This document shows, piece by piece, positions 1-9,245 of a stretch of 16,308 nt of DNA (positions within the stretch are counted from its first letter, which is position 1; the number at the start of each line of letters is the position of its first letter). Under the pieces are notes generated by a model. That model had not been told where the DNA came from, ran no database searches, and was given only the letters and a program-made list of their open reading frames with translations. The translations under genes and the position numbers were made by a program. Source of the stretch: Parvularia atlantis (Eukaryota; Opisthokonta; Rotosphaerida); the NCBI GenBank assembly GCA_943704415.1, contig CALSCO010000825.1, positions 1 to 16,308 of the forward strand, in the 5' to 3' direction.

Positions 1-69
1 CCCCGTCCCACCAACGTCGTCCTGCCCCGCCAAACCCCGTCAGCACCCAGCGAAAATCCCCCGACGCAC
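1..69 (-). other. Intron-like signature at the left edge (possible 5' end of a gene leaving the window)
   Basis: On the minus strand, positions 69 to 22 read as a 48-nt intron of the same type as the other 52 in this window. It has a GTGCGT donor at 69-64, a GCTGAC branch-point-like motif at 44-39 and a GCAG acceptor ending at 22. Bases 21-1 would then be the next exon. The stretch 70-440 contains no CAT on the plus strand, so there is no minus-strand ATG just upstream. The intron would therefore most easily be a 5'-UTR intron of a gene whose start codon lies beyond the left edge. This rests on the splice signals alone; no protein similarity supports it. Confidence 0.4.
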
Positions 70-1043
70 GGCCGCGAATGTCAGCGGGCGCCGTCGCCGC
101 GGGCCGGGCACGGCCGAGCGCAGGAGCAGCCTCTGACGCGCTTCCACCGCTGCCGCCACTGCCGCCTCACCGCACCGCGGCCCGGCAACCGTCCCGCACG
201 GCCACGCAGCCACCCGCCACGAGCAGGAGGAACGGTCTGTACGCGACCCAATCGGGCCAGGGCGCGAGAAGAAGGACGGCAGCGCGGAGCGACGGCAGGG
301 AAAAAACGAAAAAGAAAAAAAAAGCACGAGTTGGGCCGAGTCGGACGCGCCGCGCGCTGGACCGATCGCGGCAGGCGGCGCGGGGGATGGGCGGCGCGGT
401 GCGTGGTGCGCGTGCGGCGAGAGCGGCGCCGATCCAATCGACGGGGGAGAAGGCAAAGACGAAGGCGGTGTATGAGAGGGAGGCGCACGCGACTCTCGGA
501 TCCCCCCGAATGGCAGCGCGGTTGCCTGACGCCTGCGCGCGCGCCCGGCCCGCGCCGTCCGCGCCCACCGCGCGCGCACCAAGAGGCGGCAGCACCCCGC
601 GCCGCGCGATGTGGCGGCGGGGCGAGAGGGCTGGGGGGAGGCGTTGGCAAGGGCCGCAAGGTTCGAGGGCAAGAAGAGGGGAAAACGAAAACAGTCAGCG
701 CTGTCTCAGCCGCGTGGCTGGCAACAGGCCCTTCCCGGTCGCGGCAGCGGCGCGCCGAGAGAACGGCGCGCACAACGGCCGTCGGTGCGTGACGGCCGCG
801 CCGCGTGGCGAGCGCGCGCGCCGGATGGATGACAGGCGGGGTTGGAGTGTGTCCGAGAAAGGGATTTTCGCTTTCCGCTTAGCAACGGCATCTCAGTCGG
901 TGGTTGCGCTGCGCAACGGGAGGCATCAGACCGAGCACCAGATCGGGCGCAGTGGGTGCGGCCCAAACAGGGCCGTCTTGCTGTCTGAGGCAGGCGCCAC
1001 CGTCGTCAAGCGCGCTCGGAGCGACTCGCACCACACAATGCAA
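70..1043. other. Intergenic region without a supported gene; A-rich tract at 300-330
   Basis: About 970 bases lie between the left-edge intron signature and the stop codon of the amino acid transporter. Several long open frames cross it, but they are low-complexity (Arg, Ala and Pro rich), lack conserved motifs and contain no consistent splice series, as expected by chance at this GC content. An A-rich tract on the plus strand at about 300-330 (T-rich on the minus strand) stands out from the GC-rich background, with weaker purine-rich stretches near 446-470 and 664-695. The T-rich side could be a promoter element of the gene leaving on the left. The part nearest 1043 must hold the transporter's 3' UTR. 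No canonical polyadenylation signal is evident. Confidence 0.5.
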
Positions 1044-2972
1044 TCAGTAGTAAATGATGATCACGATCGTGCTCGAGACCATGATCACGACGCCGAGCAC
1101 AGCCAGGGCCAGCGCGCCGCCCCGCTCCCAGTTGGCAAAGCCCGGCTGCGGGCTCAGACGCACGAGGAACGCGCCCGGGAGGATGAAGCACACGCACGTC
1201 GACGCCGTGGCGCTGCAGCGCGGCGTCAGCACCCCGCGCGCACCAGCACGCGCGACGGCACGCGCAGCGCGCACCCGGTCAGCGCAAAGATGAACGAGAC
1301 GTCAGTGACGAAGATGGCGATGAGCAGCGCGAGCCCGCACATGCACACCGTCTCGGTGATCTTGCGCACCCAGCTAAACGGTCTGTCGCCAAAGAGCAGC
1401 CCGTCGACGGTCGCGATGCACGGGTGCACCGTGAGCGGGAAGCCAAACATGATCTCAAGGGCGATGGCTGCGGGGCGACGCCTCACATAAGCGAGCTCAG
1501 GCTGTGCACAGCCCCCACGCCGGCGCCGGCGCACCTATCCTTGCGACCGCAAACAGCGGGTCGTCCTGCGCGTGATTCAGCAGGATGTTGCCCAACGTCT
1601 CGGCGCGGAACTCGAGGTACCCGAAGATGGCTGCAATCTCGTATATAACCAGGCACACGAACAGCGCGCGGAGGGCCACCTTGCCCATCCGACGCGGCGA
1701 CGGCGCCGCGAGCTCGTTGTACGTGCCGAAAAAGTTCATCTGGCACGTGAACGCGAAGCTGATGATCGGGATCGCCGTGAGGATCTCGCTCGACCCGTTG
1801 AACCAGACGATGCACCCCTTGCTTGTGCCGTCGCAGTCGTTGAGCGTGCCGCCGACGAGCGCCTGGCAGCTGCGGATGACGATCGCGAGCACGGCGAAGC
1901 ACACGGCGATGATGGCCATGATGCTGACGGGGCGTACGGTCGCGGTGAGTGCGCACGCCAGCCGTGCGACGCCTCCCGCCGCGCCCAGCAGCGCACCTCG
2001 TGTACCGCAGCGCGTTCAGGTACCGCACGCACGACAGCGGCGTCAGCACGGCCATGGTGCAGCACAGGATCACCGTGCGCAGGTCCTCAGGCGAGATGCT
2101 CGGCTGGCTCTGCGATGCATGGTGGATCAGTTGCGGATTGGCCGCGCGGTGCCGACCGCGGCTGCACGCACGAGCAACACGAGCGGGCTGAGCGAGTCGC
2201 TGATGATGATCACGTACGAGCAGATCACGCCAAAGCATGAGAGGATCATGCACACGTCCGTGAAGTACACGCCGTAGTTGCCGAAGCACTTGCGCGCGAT
2301 CTCTGCGCACGGCGCGCGACGCACGGCACGTGCGCTCAGCCCGGCGCAGCACCCGCGCACGCGAGTACGCACGCACCGCGGTACGTCGCCCGCGACGACA
2401 TCCCCGACAGCTCGGCGCAGTTCATCAGCACGTGCAGGCTGTAGAGCGACAGGCCAAACACGGCCATCAGCGCAAACACGCCCAGCGCCATGCCCGAGAG
2501 CTGCAGCGCCACGCAGACAGGGCACTCAGCACTCGGCGCGCGCCCGCACGGCGGCCTGCGCGCACCTTGAGCGCCTGCGGCAGCGAGAGGATGCCGCCAC
2601 CGATGACGGTGTTTGCGAGCGAGAACTGCGCGCGTGCGCCGCTGAGCCCGCTGCGGCGACACACTGCACGCACGCACCACCGAGAACCGCATCCGCGCGT
2701 CCACCTTGGTCTCGGGGATGCCCAGGTCCTGCGCGCGCAGGCCGTACTTGATCAGGTCGGGCGACGTGACCGACTGGATGTGCATCAGGCTGTCTCTCAG
2801 GCCCGTGCGCGGCCCGGGCGACTGGGGCACGGCCAGTAGCCCGGCGCGCTCGGCATCGGCAACGAGGTACGAGTCCTGTTCGTCGTCCTGGCCGCGGGCG
2901 CGAGCGCGTCGGCGCACCGGGCGAACGCGAGGGCGTCGCGCGAGCGTGGGAACGTACGCTGACCGCCGCCAT
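1044..2972 (-). CDS. Vacuolar-type amino acid transporter (AVT / SLC38-like, AA_trans family)
   Basis: A nine-exon gene encodes 467 residues. Exons on the minus strand: 2972-2958, 2887-2678, 2625-2566, 2500-2377, 2302-2172, 2109-1997, 1923-1535, 1467-1275 and 1212-1044. It belongs to the amino acid/auxin permease family, whose fungal AVT members move amino acids across the vacuolar membrane by proton coupling. About 70 hydrophilic residues precede the first membrane helix, which carries the family signature FSLANTVIGGGILSLPQAL (about 76-94). Further hallmarks are PLSC followed by LNALRYTS (about 204-218), FTCQMNFFGTYNEL in the middle, and HPCIATVD in the later helices. Roughly eleven membrane segments are apparent, and the length is typical of AVT5/6/7 proteins. 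The start ATG is followed by a 70-nt intron after only five codons (MAAVS), which makes the first exon the least certain part. The start lies 29 bp from that of the divergent YecM-like gene, so the two probably share a promoter. Substrate and membrane cannot be read from the sequence. Confidence 0.92.
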
Positions 2973-3001
2973 GTCGTCTGCGCAGATCCAGTAAGGCGCA
3001 A
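2973..3001. promoter_or_regulatory. Very short divergent intergenic region (shared promoter candidate)
   Basis: Only 29 bases separate the ATG of the amino acid transporter (minus) from the first ATG of the YecM-like gene (plus); the gap is 44 bases if the plus-strand gene starts at its sixth codon, an ATG at 3017. Any promoter elements must lie in this gap or inside the opposing transcription units, so the 5' ends of the two mRNAs very likely overlap. No TATA-like element is visible. Confidence 0.55.
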
Positions 3002-3698
3002 ATGCATGCCGGCGAGATGCATGACGCGCTGCTCGGCGACGTCGCCGGCTTCGTGCGCGGGCTGCTGGCGCGGCTCGCGGCGCTCGGGTGCGACGTGCGC
3101 GCGCTGCAGATGGACCACGTGCGTGCACAGCCGCTGCCGCCGCCAGCCCGACGCCTCACGCGCGACGCCGCAGGTCTGCTTCCGCGTCGCGACGATGCAC
3201 GAGTACGACGCGGCTAAGGCCGACCTCGCGCGCCGCGCCGAGCTGCTCTCCGAGAGCCAGGTCGCGCGCGCGCAGCCGACGGCGCGCGTTGCGGGCTGAT
3301 CGCGCCGTTGGACAGATCGGCGGGCGGCCCATTGCGACGTACCGCCTGCACGAACCGCTGCGCGTGAACGACCGCGCCGTCGCCCTGGTCGAGCTGCCCG
3401 CGCCCAAGAAGACGAGCGCGTACGCGACGGGCCTGGAGCACGCCGAGTTTGTGCTGCCACGCGACGTGAGCTTTGCGCAGTTTATGCAGGCGCACCCGCA
3501 CCTCACCTTCGACCTGGACGCGATCGACAAGGTGCGCGCTCACCTCCTCACAAGCCGTTCTCACGCACGCGCACACGCACGCGCACGCAGGAGATCAACC
3601 CAGACATCCGCCTCGCACTGTCGGAGCGCACGTCGGTCAAGTTCCACCACGCGCCGCTGGACGAGGTCATCGCGTACGAAAAGTCACTTGGGCTGTAA
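3002..3698 (+). CDS. yecM: YecM-family protein (VOC-like fold, putative metal-binding)
   Basis: A four-exon gene encodes 175 residues. Exons: 3002-3118, 3174-3260, 3316-3531 and 3591-3698. The splices recreate the conserved order of the bacterial YecM family: MDH (His39), LLSES then a GGRPI block (residues 70-74), YRLHEPL (77-83), VELP (93-96), EHAEFVLP (109-116) and a C-terminal KFHH block. E. coli YecM is about 190 residues long. Its known structure resembles isomerases and dioxygenases of the vicinal-oxygen-chelate type and was described as a putative metal-binding protein; its substrate is unknown. His39, His110 and Glu112 are the obvious ligand candidates here. There is no signal peptide or membrane segment, so a soluble protein is expected. 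An alternative start is Met6 (3017). The gene is head to head with the transporter and converges on the next gene 37 bp downstream. The family is mainly bacterial to my knowledge, so an old transfer with later intron gain is possible but untested. Confidence 0.9.
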
Positions 3699-3735
3699 CT
3701 GCGCTGAACATCTACAAGTGCCTGCCTGGCTTTGT

Positions 3736-5366
3736 TCACACGGTCGCCGCGTCCGGGCGCGGCGCGTCCCACGTCACATACACGGCGTAGAGCAACATGG
3801 GCAGCCGCTGCACGTGCACGAAGCTCGGGACGATGTCCGGCATGTCCATCGCGGTCGAGTGCACAATGTAGCCGAACGAGAAGTAGCCGACGGTCAGCGC
3901 CGTGAACAGCAGCACCACGATTGCGACCAGCGTGAGCCACTCCAGCAGATGGACGAGCGCCGGCGCCGGCACCGACGACGTCACGCACGCGCCCCGTCCA
4001 AACTGCAGCAGCGCGAGCCGCCCGTCCGCGCCAGTCCGCGCGACCTGGACGGCCACGGCCGCCTGCGCGTGCGCTGCGCGGCGTCCGGGCGTGAGTGTGA
4101 ACCGAGCGCGCGCACTGCCTGGCACCCGGCGCATGTCGCACCTGCGTTGGACGGCCGCCACGCGGCGAGCGTGGCGATGAACGCGTGACTGGGCGAGCGC
4201 GCGAGCGTGAGGACGACGGCGCCCGGCCGCTCCTCGCGCGCGGCGACGCTCGCAGGGTCAAACGGCGGGCACGTGTCCTCAGCCGCGACGGGCCGCCCCA
4301 GGCACAGCACCGTCCCGAGCACGACCGCGTCCGGGTAGTCGGTCGCGAACGCCTCGGCGAGCTCGCGCGACTCGAGCGCCTCGCGCCAGCGTGAGCGGAA
4401 CACGGCCTCGTCGAAGGCGACTGCGCGGGTCGTCGCATCGGTCGCGTGAGCCACTGCAGGCGACAACAGAGGGCGCGTGCACCGTTGGCGCTCGCGTTGG
4501 GCGCGATGCCCATGTTGAGCAGCAGGCGCCGCCCAAACACAACGCTCGACACAAACGCGCCCGTGAGCGCGGGCTGCGACTGCGCCAGCTCGACGCGTAC
4601 GCGGAGGCTGCGGCACACGGGCGGCGCGTGAGCCAGCCGATCGCGAGACGCGAGACGCGCACCCCTCGACCACGACCAGCGTCGTCACGTTGGCGAAGAG
4701 CGCGTGGGCCCACTGCCGCACGACGGCCTCGACGACGGGGAAGAGTGCGGGCACGCGCGAGACGAACGGGTCGAGGCGGCCGGCCGCGGCGCCGCCGCTT
4801 GTGCCGCTCGGGTCCATCGCGAAGTAGAGCGACGGCGGCGCGTCGCCCTCGACCAGCGCCGCCGCCAGCGCCGCGTCGACGCGCACAATGCGCACGGCCG
4901 GCGCGACGGGCAGCGGCACGGCGGCAACGCGCGCGAGCCACGCGCCGAGCAGGCCGTGCAGCACGCCGATCTGCATGAGTGCGTCGTGCGGCGCGTCGTG
5001 GGCCGCCGGGACGCGCCACGTCGCGCGGGCGAGGGCCGTCGGCTGCGCGTCGTCGGCCGTCTCGAGCAGCACGTCCACGTTCGCGTCCCCGGCGCCGTCC
5101 GCGTCCGGATCGGGCCCGGCCAGTGCGCCGTCGAGCAGCTGCAGCCGCCCCGCGCGGTACTTGTCGACCGACACGCGCCGCAGAAGCAGCAGGTGTGCCG
5201 CCAGGGCGCGGCCCGGCGCGAGGTAGTGCGTCGTCGCGTGCCCGTCCTCCGTCGTGCACAGCGTCATCGTCGAGTGGGCGGCCGCGGCGGCGCGGGCCAC
5301 GGCGAGCGCGATGAGCGCGGCGACGACGGCGGCCTGGAGCGATCGCGGCCGTCTCCTGCCGAGCAT
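3736..5366 (-). CDS. Type I secretory-pathway membrane protein of unknown function
   Basis: A four-exon gene encodes 481 residues. Exons: 5366-4663, 4607-4483, 4420-4142 and 4073-3736. I do not recognise the family. The N-terminus (MLGRRRPRSLQ followed by an Ala/Val/Leu-rich stretch to about residue 30) looks like a signal peptide. A single strong membrane helix lies near residues 411-440, followed by a tail of about 40 residues with a second weak hydrophobic patch (about 459-469). The region between would be lumenal or extracellular. It contains two possible N-glycosylation sites (NVT and NAS) and a few cysteines. This topology suits an ER, Golgi or cell-surface protein. The ATG at 5366 is preferred because an upstream in-frame extension would bury the signal peptide and would begin within 10 bases of the previous gene's stop. 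The start is 51 bp beyond that stop. A GPI-transamidase PIG-S identity was considered, but no family motif supports it. Confidence 0.78.
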
Positions 5367-5417
5367 TCGACCTTGACCTTGTGCGTGAACCAACAAACAC
5401 ACATGCACAACACCCGC

Positions 5418-8400
5418 TCAGAACGACAGCAGGGCCTTGACAGCGCGCAGATCCGCCAGCGACTCGCACTGCTCATAGCAGTGCACGGCCGACAGCAGCC
5501 GCCGGTGCACCTGGTCGGGCGAGCTCGAGGCGCACCAGGCCATCGACTGGTAGATCGCGCCCTCCTCATGCACGAGCCTGCGTGCGCGGGCCGGCCACAG
5601 TGTCAGCCGCCGGGCAGCACCACAGCAGCGCCAAGAGACGCACCGGGCCGAGCGCGCCAGCGCCAGCGCTTTGTCAAACAACGCCATCGTCCGGCTCGCC
5701 GAGCCGCCCGAGAGCGACCGCACGACCGCGCGCAGCCGGTGCAGCGGCGCGACCATCGACGGCAGCGCGTGCGAGACCGTCTGCAGGTTGGCCAGGTCGT
5801 GCCGCGCGGACTGGAGCAGCTTGGCGACGTGCTTCTCGACCTCGGCCGCGCCCTCCATCGCGCGCACGCGCACCAGTACCGCCAGCCGAACCTCGAGCAC
5901 GTGCAGGGCCGCCGCGCTCAGCAGCACAGAGACGAGCGTGACGTGCGGCCGGGGCGACGCCGCCGAGCTGGCCGCCATCGCCGCCGCCGTCGCCATCGCC
6001 GCCGCGCTCTGGGCCGCCGCCTTGGCCTGACGCTCGTTCTCCTGCGCCGCCACCTGCCGGATCAGCGCCGCCGCCCGGTCGGCCGCGCGCATGCTGAGCT
6101 CGAGCGAGACGCCGTCCTGGTGCCCCGCCTTGGTCAGCCGAGCGTGCACGGCGCAGGCGAGCACAAAAGTGCGCACCCGCACGCAGGCACGCGCAAACGA
6201 CGCCAGTAGCGTCAGCTTGCACAGTGGTTGGTCCTTGAGGTCCGGATAGTCGACCAGCAGCTCGTCCGCGACGCTCACAAGGCGCTGCGCCTGCGGTGAG
6301 GGCGGCAGCCTCAGCCACGCGGCACGCAGTGCGCGCGCACGCACCTCGGCGTGCGAGTTGAGCCGCTCCAACAGCGCCGCGTGGCCCATCAGCGCCCACC
6401 ACTGCATCGCGTAGTCGCCGCTGAGCTTGGCCTGGGCGTAGAGCATTTGCTGACGCCACTCGACGACCGAGCGCAGGTCGTGGTCCATCAGCGCCTGCTG
6501 CGCCTGCAGGAGTAGGTGCTCGCGGTAGAGCGCAGCGAGCCGGCCGAGCGGGTCGTGCGGTCCGCCGAGCTCGTGCGCCATCGTAGCCAGGGCGGGCACG
6601 CTGCCGATCTGCGCGTCTGTGCGTCGGCGGTCCGGTCGCGCAAAGACGAGCGCGAGCGCGCACCTTGGCGACCCACGCGCCGTCCTCAAAGTACGCGAGG
6701 CCCTCGGCGTCGCGCAGCCAGCCCAACAGCGCGGCCTCGGGCGCAGCCAGGGGTACGGGCGAGCGCACGGGGCGGCCGTCGCGCGTGCCAGGCGTGGGGG
6801 AGGGCGGCGGCGAAGACATGGCCGGCACCGAGGCCAGCTCGCGCTTGGCCAGCCAGAGGTAGTAGCGCGCAACGAAGCGCAGGCGCTCGGGCAGCAGCAC
6901 GTGCATCTGCATGGCCGTTGTGGCGTAGACGCTGTGTGCGCCAAGGGCTATCAGCGCGCAAGACAGAGACGGCAGCCACGCGCGGGGGCGTCGCACCGCG
7001 CCATCTGCGCCGGCTCTTTGCCGTACGCCTCGGACAGGTTGACGGCGCTGAGCGCGACGATGAACGAGTGCACGGGCCCGCCGGTCGGGTCCTCGGCCGC
7101 GAGCAGCTGCGTCCGCAGCAGCGCGTTCGCCAGCCGCGCCGTCAGCCCAAAGGCCTCGCGCGCCTGGCTGGTGCGGTTGGCGACGAGCCGGTCGAGCCAG
7201 TAGCCGACGACGGCGACGTGCGACAGCTGCGGCACGCGTGTACGCGAGACAATGAGCACCGGTGCGCGTCCAAGGCTCAGCAAGACGCACCTGGCGCACG
7301 ATCTGCCAGCACAGTGCGATGGTGATATCGAGCGCGCCGACCTGGACGGGGCGGCCGAGGATCGCGAGGGCCTCCTCGATGTGCTGCCGGCTGCGGCCGA
7401 GCAGGCCGGCCTCGACCGCCTCGGTCGCCTGGACGAGCTTGCTCGAGGCCTTGGCGTACTCGTTCGACTCGCTCGAGGGGATCGGGTCACCCAGGAACAC
7501 GGCCACGAGGCACAGCAGCGCCAGCACCGAGCGCAGCATAAGCCACAGCGTCTCCCGGAGCAGGTCAGCCGCGAGCGGGCTGGTCGAGGCCGCGGGCACG
7601 CCCGACCACAGCAGCGAGCGGCCAGCCGCGTGCGCGGCATCGGCGCCACCGCTGGCCGCCGATGAGAATAGCGCCCAGGGGCTCGAGACGAGGCAGAGGC
7701 CCATACAGACCATGAGCGCGACGCGGCCGGGCTCGCTCAGCCGCGCGACCGGGTTCGGAGCCGTCGCGGACTGGCCGAGCGCGGCGCCAGGCAGCGCGCC
7801 CAGCGAGCCGGTGAGGGCCGGGCGGGCGGCCGAGGCGCTGCTGGTGCGCGACCGCGAGGCGCTGGCGCGGGGCTTCTTGCCGGCGGCCGACGCGGTCTTG
7901 GCGGCCGGGCCGTCGTTGTCGTCGCCGTCGCCGTCGTCGTCGTCGGCCGAGTCGCCCGCGTCGTCGCCGCCCATGCCGCCCATGCTGTGCATGCCCAGAA
8001 ACACGTTCGAGTCGGCAGCGGGGATGCTCTGGAGCAGGTGCTCGCCGTTGAGCGTGCGCAGGGCTTCGCGCAGGGCCGCGTTCTCGTTCTTAAGGCCGTC
8101 GTTGTACTTGCCGAGGAAGCGGATGTAGTCGATCGCGCGGCGCAGAATCTTGCCCTTGTTGAGCTTTTCGGTCGACTGGGGCTGGTTGAGCGAGGGCACG
8201 GTGCTGCGCAGCTCGGCGATCTTCTCGTTGATGTTGTTCCGGTATCGGCGCTCGATCACGTTGTGCGCTGACTTTTTCGGCTCCTTGGCGGCGGCGGCGG
8301 CAGCAGCGGCGGCGGCAGCGGGCGCGGCGGCGTTGGCGGTGCCCGGTGCGCTTGAGAGCCGCGTGATGGTCATCTTGTTGGGCGGCTGGAACCACGCGCC

Positions 8401-9096
8401 CTGCATCGGCGCGGGCGGGAACATGGCCGGCCAGGCGCCGGGCACGAGCTGCGGCATGCCGGGCACGCCCTGCTGCTGCATCGCGAGGACGGCGGCGGCG
8501 GCGGCGGCGGCGGTGGTCGAGGGCGACATCGACTCAAAGTCCGAGCCGGGCGAGGTCGCGGCGGCGCTGCCGACAGTGCCGGGTGAGGGCGACGACGAGA
8601 GCGAGCCCGACTTGTCCGACAGCGGCGGGGAGGCCGGGAGGCCCGCGCCGGCCATGAACGCGGCTGCGGCGGCCTGGGCCTGGGCCTGGGCTTGGGCGGG
8701 GGTGATGGCGGGCGTCTTGAGCTTGCGCTTCTTGCTGACGTTGCCGTCGTCGGCCGCGGCGGTGAGCATGCTCTCGGGCAGGGCGAGCTCGTGCGGCGCG
8801 GCGGCCCACTCCTGCTGCTGGTGCTGCTGCTGGTGCTGCTGGTGCTGGTGCTGGTGCTGCTGCTGGTGCGCCGCGTTGTCGCGCGAGGCCGAGAAGAACA
8901 GCGAGACCTCAAAGTCGACGTCGCCGGGGCTGAGGAACGCGGCGACGTCGGCGTCGACGGCCGCCGCGCCCGCAAAGTACTCGTCGCCGAGGAGCGTCTC
9001 GTGCACGAGGTGCGCGTGCTGCGGCTGCTGCTGGTGCTGCTGCTGCGACGACGGCGCCAACAGCAGCGGGTCGAGCTCGCCCGGCAGCGGCGCCAT
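5418..9096 (-). CDS. SRE1: Sterol regulatory element-binding protein (membrane-bound bHLH-zip, Sre1/SREBP)
   Basis: A six-exon gene encodes about 1120 residues. Exons: 9096-7291, 7226-6997, 6931-6664, 6608-6183, 6116-5644 and 5577-5418. The bHLH domain (about 274-330) has the SREBP hallmark tyrosine in its basic helix (IERRYRNNINEKI) and ends in KILRRAIDYIRFL. It is followed by a short leucine zipper (about 331-350), a long acidic run (about 378-396) and two membrane helices (about 457-477 and 515-536). A C-terminal regulatory domain of nearly 600 residues follows. In known SREBPs the protein sits in the ER as a hairpin, and low sterol or oxygen triggers release of the N-terminal factor. The N-terminal region is rich in Gln/His tracts (17-28 and 78-95), Ala tracts (196-202 and 259-270) and Ser/Pro. 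The ATG at 9096 sits in a good initiation context (GCCGCGATGG). The 66-nt intron at 6182-6117 is frame-neutral, so 22 extra residues are possible. The first exon is 1.8 kb, unusually long for this locus. Confidence 0.95.
5578..5643 (-). other. Frame-neutral 66-nt intron in the SREBP gene
   Basis: This stretch keeps the reading frame open, so a plain ORF reading would include it as 22 residues rich in Trp, Cys and Arg. It starts GTGCGT, has GCTGAC near its end and finishes in GCACGCAG, exactly like the other introns. Removing it joins LALARSAR to LVHEEGAIYQ, a much more ordinary helical sequence. A second stretch of the same length at 6117-6182 (GTGCGG start, GGCTGACC, CACCAG end) is likely also an intron but less certain. 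Confidence 0.8.
8799..8868 (-). repeat. CAG/CAC trinucleotide tract encoding a Gln/His-rich run in SREBP
   Basis: On the minus strand this is a run of CAG and CAC codons giving mixed Gln/His (residues about 78-95). A second, shorter Gln/His run lies near 9010-9050 (residues 17-28), and GCC/GCG alanine runs lie near 8284-8330 and 8490-8515. Such tracts vary in length between strains and are common in transcription-factor activation regions. Plus-strand open frames across them are only antisense shadows. Confidence 0.8.
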
Positions 9097-9118
9097 CGCG
9101 GCTCGTCTCACGGCGCAA

Positions 9119-9128
9119 ATCACGCCAC
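9119..9128 (+). promoter_or_regulatory. SRE-like site upstream of the SREBP start
   Basis: The sequence ATCACGCCAC differs at one position from the classical sterol regulatory element ATCACCCCAC. It lies 23 bp upstream of the SREBP ATG (9096), so it is probably in the leader or core promoter. Autoregulation of SREBP genes is known in yeasts and animals, which makes the site plausible. A single 9-of-10 match of this length could also arise by chance. Confidence 0.4.
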
Positions 9129-9214
9129 TCGCATTACCCGGGTGAGGGTCCCTCGCTGTCACGCTTCTCGTTCCGATGCACAAATGACCCAGTAGCGCCT
9201 CTTACAAAAGTGCC

Positions 9215-9236
9215 TTCAGTTTAACCCTAAACTGAA
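9215..9236. repeat. Perfect 9-bp inverted repeat with telobox-like centre
   Basis: The arms TTCAGTTTA and TAAACTGAA flank a 4-bp loop (ACCC). The centre reads AACCCTAAA, equivalent to a TTAGGG-type telomere-repeat motif on the minus strand. It lies about 120 bp upstream of the SREBP ATG in locally AT-richer DNA, so a binding site for a TTAGGG-repeat or other dimeric factor is possible. Alternatively it is a hairpin in an untranslated region. Confidence 0.6.
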
Positions 9237-9245
9237 CTCCTTGTG

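Noticed and set aside
78-1490. 470-codon open frame on the plus strand
   Set aside because: It is Arg/Ala-rich low complexity without motifs and runs into the antisense of the transporter's last exons. Chance open frames are expected at this GC content.
3736-5366. Identification as GPI transamidase subunit PIG-S/GPI17
   Set aside because: Only the general layout is similar. The conserved PIG-S motifs and N-terminal topology are not seen.
5367-5408. Upstream in-frame start (MHVCLLVHAQGQGR) of the orphan membrane protein
   Set aside because: It would begin 10 bp after the SREBP stop and would bury an otherwise typical signal peptide starting at MLGRRR.
5674-7290. Uninterrupted continuation of the first SREBP exon frame to 5674
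   Set aside because: After residue 602 this frame mixes true exon 3 sequence with intron and out-of-frame translation. Splicing at GTGCGT...CAG sites gives a coherent C-terminal domain and a proper stop at 5418.
8150-9145. Plus-strand frame with Ala, Cys and Trp runs
   Set aside because: It is the antisense shadow of the SREBP Gln/His and Ala tracts; the minus-strand frame holds the bHLH domain.
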